Shown: piece by piece, positions 11,449 to 23,214 of the stretch | How positions within the stretch are numbered: position 1 is the stretch's first letter | Layout of the letters: each line of letters begins with the position of its first letter | Assembly (NCBI GenBank): GCA_017163975.1 | Contig: JAFFSR010000301.1 | Location: forward strand, 1,841,001 to 1,905,000 | DNA length: 64,000 nucleotides | From: Anastatus disparis | Taxonomy: Eukaryota; Arthropoda; Insecta; Hymenoptera; Eupelmidae | Direction: 5' to 3' | Program-made: the position numbers and the translations under genes | The notes under the pieces: generated by a model | Told to the model about the DNA's origin: nothing | What the model saw: only the letters and a program-made list of their open reading frames with translations | Database searches by the model: none

Positions 11449-12860
11449 ATATATATATATGTTTTTTATAAAAAAAAGTTTTTTATTGATAGTTTATGAG
11501 CTCAATTTCTAGAATGCTGTTTTCGAATAAAATTATAAATTGTTTAGATTTTTAAGCAAATATTATTGTAAATATATTTAGGAGAATCTATAGTTATGTA
11601 ACAATGTAAGCGTAACATCAAAATTAAGATTTTTTTTGTAAAATATTATAGTGGTAAAGACTATGAGAAATGATATGTTTTTAAATTATTTAAAGACGTT
11701 ATTTGAAGTGATTGTGATTAGAAAATATTGTGTATTAATATTTTACAAGAAGACTGTATGTACTTATGGTATTTCAGTAAGACCAAAAGTACATTTTCCA
11801 TGTTTGGATTCAAATCTTTAACGGTGAATGTTAGACATTATTAGAGGGTTTTTTTTTCGTATTTCGACCGTGTAAGTTGTGGTTTATGATACCTACCGTT
11901 GTTATGTTCACCAAACGTTGATATTCAAAACTATATCTTACACGGTTAAAATCCGAAAAAAAGCACTCTAACAATGTCTACATTTTTCGTGTAAAAGATT
12001 GTATTAAAGAAAATCGAGGCCTAGGTTTTTACAGTGAACAGGCTAGGAAAGCGGTTCATTTTGATTATTCTGCAATATTGGCTAATATAAAGTATGGTAA
12101 AATGATTTTAATTATGCAGATAAACTATTAAGAGCAGTATGCGAATATAATTTCCTGTAAACAAACCATTTTCAAGTACTCTTCGAGGGCTTTAAAAACG
12201 ATGTATAAAATTATTTTGAAAGTTTTTTTATTGTATTGAAAAAGTAACTTGAAAATAAACATTTATTGCCAATTTTTTAAATTTTGGATTCGCTTGGACA
12301 GTTTTTTGAGTATGAGATAAAAAATCTGAAAAAAATTTATTTTAAATTACTCTGAAAAGCTTTCATTTGCATTTTTTTTTTAATTTTCTGCGATGATTTT
12401 TCGTCAAGTTATGAGGTTTTAATGTTTGGTATTTTTGCTGTTTTTTGCAAAAAAAATGGCATATTTTCCTTTTTATAACAGGAATTCAGGTTTTAGATTG
12501 TAGAAATTTATTTGCTATTTTCAGTTTCTAAGTTTAATATAAAAATTTAAAATGTCATTTTGAAATTTTATAAGATAATTATTGATATTAGAAACTTATG
12601 CAAATTGATTGTTCTATTAATTATTAATATTGCTATTGTGAAATGTGCATTTGAATTTTTTGTATAGTTCTCTTATTTATAAGTTGAAGAATATTTCTAT
12701 CAGTCTTACAGTCAAATAAAAATATATAATAATAATAAATAAACAAAAATGGACAGTCAGAATGCCTTTGTTTATAATCACCCTCGAAGAATAATCTGAA
12801 ATAAAATCTTAAAATTAATAGCGTTAAAACCTGAAAATAAATAAAATTAGTAAAACACAA
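11449..12860. other. Gene-free AT-rich spacer with one small inverted repeat
   Basis: No coding or RNA gene seen. Within it, 11831-11981 forms an imperfect foldback: TTAGACATTATTAGAG... with CGACCGTGTAAG on the left and CTTACACGGTT...CTAACAATGTCTA on the right, possibly a MITE of about 150 bp. The minus-strand frame 12633-12860 is AT-rich low-complexity sequence. Confidence 0.6.
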
Positions 12861-13189
12861 TCTGACTGTTCCCCACCATTAAATATCCTTGATTCGATTA
12901 TAAACTCCACTCTTCTTAAAACTGTCCGACGTTTCGAGCACGCTACTGCTTATCCTCAGGGATTGTATACCTGAAATATATTAATATCTCCTCCACCCCC
13001 ACCCCAGACATTAATTAATATACATCTATCACCAATACAAATCACACGTCTATCACCAATGCTAAAACACGCACAATCAATAAACATAATAACTTATAAA
13101 TATGAGCTGCCTCCACATGCGTTCATCAAGAAGCAACTCGCATCTATCTCACTTTAAAATTAAGTCAAAAAAGGATAATAAATACTAAT

Positions 13190-13330
13190 TAATTCATTCG
13201 ATTCTGACATTAAATTAACATTGTTTTTATTCTGAAGAATATAAATATTCTCAAAACTTTCTATTTTAAATTTATTACTAATATTATGTCCCATAATATG
13301 AACATTTACAAAATCAAACGGATGAATGGA
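13190..13330 (-). pseudogene. Penelope C-terminal (GIY-YIG tail) fragment
   Basis: The minus strand reads ...KFKIESFENIYILQNKNNVN then LMSESNELISIYYPFL, matching the last about 45 residues of Penelope endonuclease-type proteins (E...I....N.N..). The GIY-YIG core itself is absent. Support is pattern-level only. Confidence 0.5.
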
Positions 13331-13337
13331 ACTCAAA

Positions 13338-13640
13338 CAATTTTACAACTACTATTTCGAAAGGATTTTAGCTCAGCTTTCATTTAAAAAAAGGTTTGAG
13401 CTTCAAGCTAACAATGCTGGCGAACTATGAGCATTCGAAAAACTAGTAACTTTTTTAGTGATTTTCCTCAATTGACTGTAACCAGGCAAATATTAACTGT
13501 CGGCCTCTAAAATTTTGGCTTTCTTCATATTTCTGCATCCAGAAAACATTTCTAAAATTTGAGCAAAATCGGTGACCCGAAAGTGAAACACTCTCCTTGT
13601 AAGTTAAGTTATCTTTTCTGAAATCTTTACGAGACAGTTT
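13338..13640. repeat. Insertion remnant of the AGGAGAGTGTC-end family in the Penelope copy
   Basis: Contains GTAACTTTTTTAGTGATTTT...CAATTGACTGTAACC and ends ATCGGTGACCCGAAAGTG...CACTCTCCTTGTAAGTT. The same sequence in reverse orientation is seen at 20797-21000 (CTTACTAGGAGAGTGTC...GATCACGG...TCACTAAAAAAAGTTACTAG). It separates the two Penelope pieces. Confidence 0.6.
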
Positions 13641-13736
13641 ATTCGCGCGGTCAATCACACCCTTTAACGTACCTATTTTGTTTCCGAATCGGTGTTGGGA
13701 ATCAAAATTTAAAAATCTACCAGACCAAATTGGCTT

Positions 13737-14085
13737 TCAGTACCAATTTAGTTCAACTTTATTATTGCTATCTCTAATTACTTTAATATCTAAAAAACTC
13801 AACCAGTTATCAGATTTTACTTCTTTTGTAAATTTAATTCTATCATGAATAGAATTAAAAACATCAACCATTTCATTCACAAAACATTCTGGCACCATCG
13901 CAAAGATGTCATCGCTATGCCTCTTAAGAATTATTGGCTCAAAATTCAACTTTGACAAAGCAATACCCTCTTATTTTTCTATCACCAAATTAGTAACTAC
14001 AGATGACAATGGTGATCCCATTGGACAACCATACCTCTGTTCATAAAAAAATTGTTCAACAGAAAAAACTGGATTATTAAGCACA
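13737..14085 (-). pseudogene. Penelope-type reverse transcriptase fragment
   Basis: Minus-strand frames give FFYEQRYGCPMGSPLSSVVT (the PLE motif of form Y.Q..G.pMGSPLSp), a stop, then LSKLNFEPIILKRHSDDIFA (a diverged YvDD region, with H-S-D-D in place of Y-V-D-D). Then come FNSIHDRIKFTKEVKSDN, LSFLDIKVIRD and VELNWY, all in the order seen in Penelope RTs (NSIHPSIKFT.E, LPFLDvlv). The missing catalytic tyrosine, the internal stop and the truncation show it is dead. Confidence 0.8.
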
Positions 14086-14808
14086 GAGACAACGTTGCGA
14101 GTTCGTATACTTCGACTTTTTAGATTCTAGTACTGCAAAAGTCGATATTAATACTTTATGTCAATTTAATTTATGTGTTAATTTAATTTTCATTCAAAAA
14201 GTGTTTATATGATTACTAAACAAGTAAATGTTTTAATTCTTTAATATTATTTTGATTAAATTTTATTTATTAACATATTATACGAAACGTTTATTAAATT
14301 AAATAAGGACTAATGTTTCGTTATACTTTAATATTTACTCGAATTTCAAAAATTAGTTATCTTTTTTAAGTATATTCATTAATTATTTATAATAAAATGA
14401 AGTTGATCAATATTTTACATGAAAATATTTACTAACCAGGAGAGTGTCTGAGTTGCGGGTCACAGATCTTAATGAAACTTTGGGATAAGTATTAAGGTAC
14501 TAAAATATGAGTAAAGCCACAGCGGTACGGTCTAACGCTTCGAAAAACTGAAGTTATGGACAATTATAGTCTTATTTTCAGAAAAATATGAAAAAAGAAC
14601 TCCTAATCGAAGGGTAAATAATTCTGTCTAGAAAAGTCTTTCAAAAATTCACAATAACTAAAATGAAAACAGAGAAAGCAAGCTTTAATTTGCTAGTTTC
14701 CGAATTAAAAAATAAAAATTAGATCTAAAGTTATGCTTGTTTCAAGTTAAGCAGCAAAAGAGTACTAAAAATCATCATCCCTTAGAATTTAGACTATTTT
14801 TGGTACTC

Positions 14809-16606
14809 CCCACACAGCATGGAAGATTTCACTGGAATATTTCGAATTATTCCACTGGAATATTTCAATGGAACCTTCCATGCAGATTATTGGAAGTCTC
14901 CACGGAATATTTCAAAATATTCCATTGGAATCTTCCATTAAAAGCTTCCAGGAATATTTCAGGAATATTTCAAAGGAATGTTCAAAAACTTTTTTGAAAT
15001 ATTCCATGAAATATTCACGGAAGATTTTTGAAATATTTCATGAAATATTCCATGAAAGGTTTATGAAATATTCCAGTAAAATATTTCATGGACGATTCCA
15101 GGAAGATTCCATAAACTTTTCGCTGAAAGATTCCAAAAAACCTTCAAATCGTACAGCGAAATATTACATAAATCTTCCATAAATATTCCACGAAATATTT
15201 CACAGAAAGATTTCAGTAATCTTTCGGTGAAATATTCCATGAAAGATTTCAGAAAGATTCCATAAACATTTCATTGGAAGATTTCGAAAAACTTTTAAAT
15301 CGTACAGCGGAATATTACATAAATCTTCCATAAATATTCCACAAAATATTCCACAGAAAGATTTAAGTAATCTTCCAATAGAATATTCCATGAAAGATTT
15401 CAGAAAGATTCCGTAAACATTTCATTGGACGATTTCGAAAAACTTTTAAATCGTACAGCGGAATATTACATAAATCTTCCATAAATAATTCACGAAATAT
15501 TCCACAGAAAGATTTAAGTAATCTTCCAGTGGAATATTCCATGAAAGATTTCAGAAAGATTCCATAAACATTTCATTGGAAGATTTCGAAAAACTTTTAA
15601 ATCGTACAGCGGAATATTACATAAATCTTCCATAAATATTCCACGAAATATTCCACAGAAACATTTAAGTAATCTTCCAGTGGAATATTTCATGAAAGAT
15701 TCTAGAATGATTCCATGAAGTTTTCGTTGGAAAGTTGCGCGGAACTTACGGAAGGTTTCCAGTGACGCCGATAGGGGGATGTTCGTTAAATGGGAGTTTT
15801 ATCCCCAAGTGGTTGGAAGATACCTCACTTACTATATAAGCGAAAGTGTATCGGCGCTTTGATGTGTACAGTCGAAGCGAATATGTATATGCGATTTTAT
15901 AACTAAATGTTTATGTATGCGTATATGTATTGATGTATAAGTTTAATGTGTTATTATATAATATATATACTATCCCCTCACAGCATTTCACATCTTCCAG
16001 GAACATTTCATGAAAGATGAGAGATTACCCAAACCTTCCTTTGAAATATTCTTGAAATCTCTCAAGAATATTCCATGGAATATTTCAATGTAGGAAGAAT
16101 CAAGGACATACGAATATTAAAGGAATATTTCATGGAAGATTCCTGAAATATTCAAAATCGTCCGTGCCAATATTCTGCGAATCTTCCATAAATATTCCAC
16201 GTAATTTTTTACGATAGATTTCTAAAATCTTCCAGAAATATTTCATGGAATATTTCATGAAAGATTCCTTAAATCTTTCGTGCATATTCCATGAAAGGTT
16301 CATGAAATGTTTCAAATCTTCCGTTCCAATATTCCGGAAATCTTCCATGAATGTTCCAACGGAATATTTCATGAAATATTTCTGCAAGATTCCTGAAATA
16401 TTTCAATGAAAGATCTGAGATGTCCTAAATCTTCCAATGAAATATTCTTGGAATCTTCCAACAATATTCCATGGAATATTCCAATTTAGGAAGAATCAAG
16501 GACATACGAATATTACAGGAATATTCCATGGAAGATTCCTAAAATATTTCAAATCTTCCGTGCCAATATTCCAGGAAGCTTCCATAAATATTCCATGCTG
16601 TGTGGG
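14809..16606. mobile_element. CCCACACAGCATG element built of GGAATATTTC modules
   Basis: Termini CCCACACAGCATGG and CCATGCTGTGTGGG are perfect complements, flanked by TC on both sides (possible 2-bp duplication). Nearly all of the interior consists of 10-20 bp palindrome-like modules (TGGAATATTCCA, GAAAGATTTC, ATCTTCCATAAATATTCC). At 15270-15710 there are also three higher-order units of about 160 bp containing AAATCGTACAGCGGAATATT. The only different sequence is 15755-15990, which has a TATA box. No protein-coding gene is present. A second family member is at 26889-30410. Confidence 0.75.
15833..15875 (+). promoter_or_regulatory. Possible core promoter in the module-built element
   Basis: TATATAAG at 15833-15840 is followed about 27 nt later by ACAGTCG (15868-15874), which resembles an arthropod initiator. 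This lies in the only non-modular part of the element (15755-15990), which is also more GC-rich. No ORF follows, so a non-coding transcript is the only product I can imagine. Speculative. Confidence 0.3.
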
Positions 16607-17328
16607 TCTCTTACTGATCAACTTCAAACAAGCATAACTTTAGTTCTAATTATTATTTTTTAATTCGGAAACTAGCAAATTAAAGCTTGCTTTCTCTGCT
16701 TTCATTTTAGTTATTGTTAATTTATTAAAGACATTTCCAAACAGAATTATTTACACTTCAATCAGGAGTTCTTTTTTCATATTTTCCTAAAAATAAGACT
16801 ATAATCATCCATAACTTCAGTTTTTCGAAGCGTTAGACCGTACCGCTGTGGCTCTACTCATATTTTGGTACCTAAATACTTATCCCAAAGTTTTATTAAG
16901 ATCTGTGACCCGCAACTCAGACACTCTCCTGGTAAGTCGACTCAATCAGTTAATATAATCTAATAAATACCTATCTATCTATCTGTCTAAATGATATCTG
17001 ATAAAAAATGTATTCGTATGTTTTCTTCAAAATTAAGAAGAAAAAAAAGATCTTATAATCGATTATAAAATGAATATTTTTCTGACTCTTTTGCAAATTA
17101 AGAAGTTTTCAGTTATTTCCCTGTTGAAAATGAGAAAATTAATCAGGCAAATTTCTTATTAAGTTTTTTTGTATATTGAATAGTAACCTTTCACCAATCA
17201 GGTAAACTTAAAAATTTACATATTGTAATTTTCAAAAATTCAATTACATTCTATATTTTATTTATTAGAAGAATGGTTCTATTAAATTTTTACTTTGGTT
17301 CGATAGTTTTGAATTGAAAATTCATTAA

Positions 17329-17709
17329 GATCAGGCTGAACTATCTGTCTTTGTCTAATAGAGTTTTTCATAATTTATATAAACACCATCCGTTGTAGCA
17401 TGAAAAAATAGTAGCCCCCGTTAGATATTAGTATAATAAGTAAATTTTGTAATAACAATCAAATTATTTTATTGCGTAGTTTTTGAATAATATGAGACCT
17501 ACGAACAAACTAAAATATAACCCATCTTTTTTTGGTACGTCTCATATTATTCAAAAACTACGCAATAAAATAATTTGATTGTTATTCCAAAATTTACTTA
17601 TTATACTAATATCTAGCGGGGGCTACTATTTTTTTCATGCTACAACGTATGGTGTTTATATAAATGATGAAAAACTTTATTAGACAAAGACAGATAATTG
17701 AGCCCCCTG
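17329..17709. mobile_element. Near-perfect palindromic MITE with TTAA target duplication
   Basis: 381 bp, centred near 17519. Ends are GATCAGGCTGAACTATCTGT and its imperfect complement ACAGATAATTGAGCCCCCTG. TTAA lies directly on both sides (17325-17328 and 17710-17713). The uninterrupted partner arm at about 20395 has only one TTAA (ATTCATTAAAACATTAA in complement), which shows that the target was a single TTAA. TTAA targets are typical of piggyBac-type transposases, so a piggyBac-mobilised MITE is the likeliest class (inference). Confidence 0.85.
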
Positions 17710-17872
17710 TTAAAACATCAATTTAAAAAAAAGATTTGAAACTAGAGCTCTAAAATTTATTTTTTCTATTTTGGGATCCAATTGGAACTTATTCCCTCAA
17801 TTTTATCAATTTTTATTTTTCAATTGTATCAGTGAACATGAAATATCTCATATACATACATAAAAGTGTATT

Positions 17873-18332
17873 CCCTATTTTTAAAAAACACGTGTTTTAT
17901 ACATGTAAAATTTGCGTGTTTTTAGACGCGTATTTTTCAGGTGTATTTTTCACATATTTTTTCATAGCTTTTCGAAGATCTTCTACTATCTGGTCTCTTT
18001 TATCTGCGTCTTCCAAATTTGTGTAAGGGATGACAAAACTTAGAAAAACGCCACCTAGTGAATTAAGATCGCTATTAATGATCGATTACGTTGGTTTGAC
18101 TTTAAGTCACTAGGTGGCGTTTTTCTTAGTTTTGTCATCCCTTACACAAATTTGGAAGACGCAGATATAAGAGGCCGGGCAGTAGAAGCTCTTCGAGAAG
18201 CTATAAAAAAATATGTGAAAAATACACCTGAAAAATACACGTGAAAAAAACACGTGAAAAATATGCGTGAAAAAACACGCAAATTTTACATGTAAACAAC
18301 ACGTGCAAAATACGTGTTTTTTTTAAATAGGG
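17873..18332. mobile_element. 460-bp palindromic MITE with CCCTATTT termini
   Basis: Starts CCCTATTTTTAAAAAACACG and ends CGTGTTTTTTTTAAATAGGG. The arms pair along almost the full length (GGATGACAAAACTTAGAAAA / TTTTCTTAGTTTTGTCATCC; GCCACCTAGTGA / TCACTAGGTGGC), with a loop of about 50 nt near 18085. Repeated ACACGTG/TACACGTG modules lie near both ends. There is no ORF of note. Confidence 0.8.
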
Positions 18333-19877
18333 TTATTTTATTGAAAATTCATTAAATATAATAAAATAATATTTGAATAAAATTTATTTCAAATAAAATT
18401 CAAATATTTGAAGATAAATTTTTAAACGTTCTAGCTTTGTATGTAACTTTTTTGAAACAATTTTCAAATAGTTACCATTCTCTCACATTAAAAAATACAC
18501 AACTGTATTTGCGAATAAATTGTCCGTTTTGAAAATAATAAACAAAATTTATTTTTTTCAAAGCTATATTACCTTTAAAATTTCATAAAGAGTATCAAAT
18601 TTTTAAGAGAAATAACGGGCTTATTGTTACATCCGCATAATCACGGATGTATGAAAAATCATTTTTCATTTTAATTTTTTTTAACCTTTTGTTATATGTG
18701 CGTACATATATATAATTACATGTACGCATATACATTTTGCATGCATATAAACATGCAATATTTGCAGTTCATTCTCCCGATAACATATATTTTTAAACAT
18801 GTATTAATAAAAATAATATAAAGTAAATTTTATATTGGATAGTTAGTATTAAGAAATAATTTTAAGTCTCTTTATATTCGTAAAATCAAGTCAGTTAGCG
18901 AGGCGCGAATGCTATTCAGCATTTTTAGGCGCGATAAGAAGATATCCTCTGTCAAAAAATCTGAGACTTTTAAACCAATTCGGCCGTGAGAAGCTCTCCA
19001 CGGAGCACTTTTTATGTATCCAAGTCTTTTAAAGTTTTAGCAAATTATATTTTTTGTCTCTTTTCTTCTTCAAAATTTGCATCTACCTTGCAACAAAAAA
19101 AGATTTATTGTCAGTCAGTCCGCAGCTAGACCTCACAAGGGTAGCGCCTTCTTTTCTCTTGCACATAGACCAAGGATAGAATCATAACATTAAAACACTT
19201 GTAACTCGCGTTTTATTTCCTCAAAAATTCTATTACAAGGGAAATAACTTTATTGCACGCTCAATTTAACAAGTCGTTTTAACATAAATCATAATTATAT
19301 ACAGCTTACAAAAAAGAAAGGTGTGTTAACAATAAAAAAATGAAAAACTTATTCCCTTTTTTCAATTGAACCAATAATGAATAAAGTGCTACCGAAGTTT
19401 CTTCAATCTATCACTGTAAACTCGCGTGGCTCACTTGTTCAGATTTTTTTGTACAACATTTATAATAAATTTAAATAAATATCATTATTACAAAAATAAA
19501 TACAAAAAAACCAAAATTTTAAATTCTGTGAACATAAATATCATTGATCCAGACCTAAGCGGGCAACCAGAGAGGAGCACTACGCTCTTCAAATATAAGT
19601 TATTTTCATAACAGACTCCTTGCTTTCGACCACGCAGCCAGCAGTTAAGACAAGGTAAGTGATTAAGCTCCTCTATCCCGCAGTCCAGCGATGCCGAAAG
19701 TGGCAGAGTCAGAGAGGGAAATTCAAAAATGTATAAAAAAAAAGTATTAAAATAAATAGTTTTCAAAATTTGATAATTAATAAATAATTCTAAAAAACAA
19801 AGTTACTATAACAAAATAATTTTTTTTCTATTTTTTACATTTTTTTGAGTTTGTTAAACTTTAAATTTTTAAATAAA

Positions 19878-20110
19878 CTTACAAGGAGAGTATCACATCT
19901 TTGAATTACGGATTTTGCTCAAACTTCGTGATAAATTTTCAGAGAACAAAATATGGAAAAGCTATTATTTATAGTCACAAATGCTAAATATTTCCCTAGT
20001 CCAGGCAATTAAAGAGTATCAATAAAAAATTTACTAGATTTGCAAATACTTATAGCTATTAAGCATTAATAAAACTTAAATAAAAACTATTCTCAAATCC
20101 TTTCAAAATA
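19878..20110. repeat. AGGAGAGTGTC-family end fragment
   Basis: Begins CTTACAAGGAGAGTATCACA...TTACGGATTTTGCTCAAACTT and parallels 20791-21055 (CTTACTAGGAGAGTGTCACA...TCACGGATTTTGCTCAAACTT) for about 200 bp. It is a direct, diverged copy of the same element end. Confidence 0.65.
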
Positions 20111-20790
20111 GCACTTGCACGATAAAAGAAAATGTTTTTTGAATGTGTAGATATGTCAATAAAATAATTTTTACTTTTAAAAAAAGATTTCATTCTTCGA
20201 AAATTTTATGCATACTTCTTAGTAAAATAATGATATTTATAAACGATATACAATCAAGTATTCATTGATTTTGAAAAAGTATTTCAAAATAAATAAAAAT
20301 TTATAAAATTGAGGGAATAAGTTCCGATTGGATCCCAAAATAGAAAAAATAAATTTTAGAGCTCTAGTTTTAAATCTTTTTTTAAATTAATGTTTTAATG
20401 AATTTTTTATTCAAAACTATCGAACATAATTAAAAATTTAATAGAACCATTTTTCTTATAAATAAAATATAGAATGTAATTGAATTTTTGAAAATTACAA
20501 TATGTAAATTTTTTAGTTTACCTGATTGGTGAAAGGTTACTATTCAATATACAAAAAAACTTAATAAGAAACTTGCCTGATTAATTTTCTCATTTTCAAC
20601 GGCGAAATAACTGAAAACTTCTTAATTTGCAAAAGAGTCAGAAAAATATTCATTTTATAATCGATTATAAGATCTTTTTATTCTCCTTAATTTTAAAGAA
20701 AACATACGAATACATTTTTTATCAGATATCATTTAGATAGATCGATAGAGAGGTATTCATTAGATTATATTAACTGATTAAGTCGACTTA

Positions 20791-21055
20791 CTAGGAGAGT
20801 GTCACATCTCCGGATCACGGATTTTGCTCAAACTTGGAGGTAAGTTTTCAGATGACAAAATATGAAAAAAGGTAAAGTTACAGTTACAAACGCTCAATAT
20901 TTCCCTAGATACAGGCAATTGAAGAAAATCACTAAAAAAAGTTACTAGATTTTCAAACACTTATAGCTCTTAAGCATAGATAGCTAGAAGCTTATAACTC
21001 TTTTTAAATTAAAGCTGAGTTCAAATCCTTTCGAAAAAGTAGCTAGAGCATATCA
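20791..21055. repeat. AGGAGAGTGTC-family end fragment, second copy
   Basis: Same family as 19878-20110. Continues into AATCACTAAAAAAAGTTACT and TTTAAATTAAAGCTGAGTTC, which also occur, inverted, in 13340-13480. The other terminus is not clear. Confidence 0.6.
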
Positions 21056-21188
21056 AAATATTATTTTTTCCCTAAGTTATAGCGTAATAAAGATTGTACT
21101 TGATTTGAGCTTTTATTATTATGTTTTAGAAAGAAAATTCAGGCACAATCTTTATTACGCTATAACTTTAGGAAAAAATAATATTCTG
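21055..21188. repeat. Hairpin-forming inverted repeat
   Basis: ATATTATTTTTTCCCTAAGT followed by TATAGCGTAATAAAGATTGT on the left is complemented by ACAATCTTTATTACGCTATA and ACTTTAGGAAAAAATAATAT on the right, with a spacer of about 55 nt. Small foldback repeat. Confidence 0.65.
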
Positions 21189-21189
21189 A

Positions 21190-21812
21190 TATCTATTTAT
21201 TTTAACAAATGAGAAGCAAAAGCGCGTAAATTTGTCCAAATTAAAAGAATAAGCCGAAAAAAATAAATAAAAATAAAATATCTTTTTTAGCTATTTTCGA
21301 TCGCTATAGTTAGGCGAAAGCTGATCCGATGTGGAAAGTGACGCCATGAAATACAATGCAAATTAAATTAAGTGGCTAAAATAAGGAATACTAACCCCGG
21401 GCAAGATGCATTGGGTCTAGTGGCTCCACTAAATTCATTGAATATGATGATGTTCTGTATTTGAATACGTATTTATAATATTAATGTAAATAAATACATT
21501 GAGAACATAATGAAGTTCGCCCTTCTGATAATATTTGTTATCCAACTTTATGAGTGAATGAAAAATTTAATCGGGTTTTTCCACTTCAAGAAAAAAAGTA
21601 GTAGGATTCAACTTGAGTACGGACAACTAAAGAAATCTACCGAAATCTTATATTTGAAAAGTTATATACAAGTTTTCAATTTATAGTATTTTGAGGTTAG
21701 ATTTGTTAACTTTGATGTCTAATTTGCGATCTAAGTTCATAAAAAAATAACACCACCAAAGGATTTTTTATTTTAACTAAAATAATGGTATTAATATAGC
21801 TAATGTCAAAAT
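21190..21812. other. Gene-free spacer
   Basis: AT-rich. CTTTTTTAGCTATTTTCGATC near 21270 recurs with a few changes near 63725. Nothing codes for a recognisable product. Confidence 0.5.
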
Positions 21813-22325
21813 TTGTCAAAATTTAAAGAGCAAGCCGAAAAAAGTAAACAAGTAATAAATACCTTTTTCAAATTTTTTAAATTGAATAAAATATATAAAA
21901 AATCCCATGTGAGATCACATATGAGATCGCACACGAGATTGCATATGAGATGTCACATGAAATCGACTATGAGATCGCATATGAAATCGAATGTATATTC
22001 GTTAAACTTTTAAAATAAAATAAATATACACTCGACGGACATTGATTCGTGTGGAAAATTTTAAAATTGTACAATGCTATTGGATAATACTGTTGTATCG
22101 GTTATTCTCATTGAAGGATTTCAAAAACATTCCACACAAATTAATGTCCGTCGAGTGTATGTGCGATCTGACATGAGATCCCACATATATTTATTTTATT
22201 TTCAAAATTCAACGAATATATATGAGATTTGATAGGCGATTTCATATGAGATCTGACATGAGAGTTCATACAATATTTTGAGTAGGGATGATTTTTCTCG
22301 GATTGTTCTTTAAATTTATACATAT
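21813..22325. mobile_element. 510-bp foldback repeat with internal ATGAGATC modules
   Basis: The outer arms TTTAAAGAGCAAGCCGAAAA (left) and TTTTCTCGGATTGTTCTTTAAA (right) pair. Inner arms CACTCGACGGACATTGATTC / AATGTCCGTCGAGTG pair around 22080. Between them lie repeated CATATGAGATCG/ACATGAGATC modules in both arms (21905-21990, 22170-22270). The open frames here (21813-22013 +, 22141-22323 -) are mirror products of the repeats. Confidence 0.65.
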
Positions 22326-22380
22326 TTACACTCTTCTGATTCTCATTTATTTAAAATAAGTTCATACCTATAAGTAGAAT

Positions 22381-22545
22381 CGGTGGTAGCGTAGGGGCTA
22401 ACGCTCTTGGCTTATGCTGTCGTAGACCGGAGTTTAATCCCCGGAAAAATCTTGGAAAAATTTTTCTGAATTTTTCTTTGTGAAATAGAACTAAGAGACC
22501 AGGAATAACCAATTAAAAATTACCTCTGGCTAATATTTGGTACGA
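22381..22545 (+). mobile_element. tRNA-derived SINE head
   Basis: A 5' tRNA-like part: TAGCGTAGGGG at 22387-22397 fits the pol III A box (TRGYNNANNNG). GTTTAATCC at 22432-22440 is a B box with one mismatch to GWTCRANNC, 45 nt downstream. The sequence between resembles D and anticodon arms (GGCTAACGCTC..., GTAGACCGG). It continues into an AT-rich body to about 22545. It is not a functional tRNA because the 3' acceptor half does not pair. Confidence 0.65.
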
Positions 22546-23214
22546 AGAGCAATATTTTATTGATATTTAAAAATGTTATTTTCACTGACGGAATAAATGA
22601 TATTGATACAAAAAGTATTTCACCAATTGCCAGAAAGAATCTATTCGATACAATAAAATTTTTTTCGTTACAAAGAATTTTTTTTTCCAGTGTAGCTATT
22701 AGATCAAGTAACGGTTGTATCATCTATCTTTTATACTTATCATGGAAAGACAAAGACGGAATTAAGTTCAAGTAACAACCGCTACTTGAGTTAGATATAT
22801 GAATAGGAGTCTAAGATCGTCTATGATAATGAAAATTTATATGGTTGGAATATATATTCAAAATAGATTGAATAACAAATACTATTTTCTTCATTAAGAA
22901 ATAATAAGTTGATTGAAAAAAAATTTTCTCTTATTTATTTTTTAGTCTATTTTTAACTATAATAAATTTTATTAAAAACGGAGCAATTTATTCTAACATA
23001 TTTAAACAATAAAAATAATACTTTTAAGGAGACAAAACACTCTTATAACCTGCAAACACAAATATTCAATATTCATTACATTTAACTTAGTTATTTTCTA
23101 ATAAATGAAATATTTAAAAGTAGACTCGAATACCTTTAATTTAAGCTATTATAAGCAAATTTTGCTTTAGTTGTAAGCCCACAATCATTCGATGAACCTT
23201 TGTACTCATAAGCT

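Larger units (their letters stand above)
12880..14090 (-). mobile_element. Broken Penelope-like element (PLE)
   Basis: Minus-strand remnant of a Penelope-like retroelement. It reads an RT fragment (about 14085-13740), an unrelated insertion (about 13640-13338), the C-terminal tail of the GIY-YIG region (about 13330-13190), then a 3' region ending with GTGCTCGAAACGTCGGACAG near 12925-12945. The GAAACGTCGG sequence is a common 3' feature of Penelope elements. Most of the RT and the GIY-YIG core are missing. Confidence 0.75.
14431..16937. mobile_element. 2.5-kb inverted-repeat element with TIRs of about 320 bp
   Basis: The left arm 14431-14755 (ACTAACCAGGAGAGTGTCTG...GCAAGCTTTAATTTGCTAG) is complementary to 16615-16937 (CTAGCAAATTAAAGCTTGC...CAGACACTCTCCTGGTAAGT). 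No transposase is visible. The interior is almost entirely occupied by a second element (14809-16606). The AGGAGAGTGTC end is shared with remnants near 1187, 13610, 19880 and 20795. Confidence 0.8.
16938..20793. repeat. 3.9-kb inverted repeat (arms about 520 bp) with nested palindromes
   Basis: Left arm pieces 16938-17328 plus 17710-17820 pair with 20280-20793. Shared landmarks are GTCGACT..ATCAGTTAATAT, ATAATCGATTATAA and GGGATCCAATYGGAACTTAT. A 381-bp MITE splits the left arm. The loop holds another palindrome (17873-18332). The rest (18333-19877) is AT-rich with no gene I can recognise; a more mixed stretch at 18880-19190 and 19540-19720 could not be assigned. Confidence 0.75.

Noticed and set aside
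14737..16637. Several 60-100 aa frames in both strands
   Set aside because: They follow the palindromic GGAATATTTC modules and show the same MKYS..F.GIF pattern on both strands.
22387..22440. Functional tRNA gene
   Set aside because: A and B boxes are present, but the B box has a mismatch and there is no acceptor-stem pairing, so it is a SINE head.
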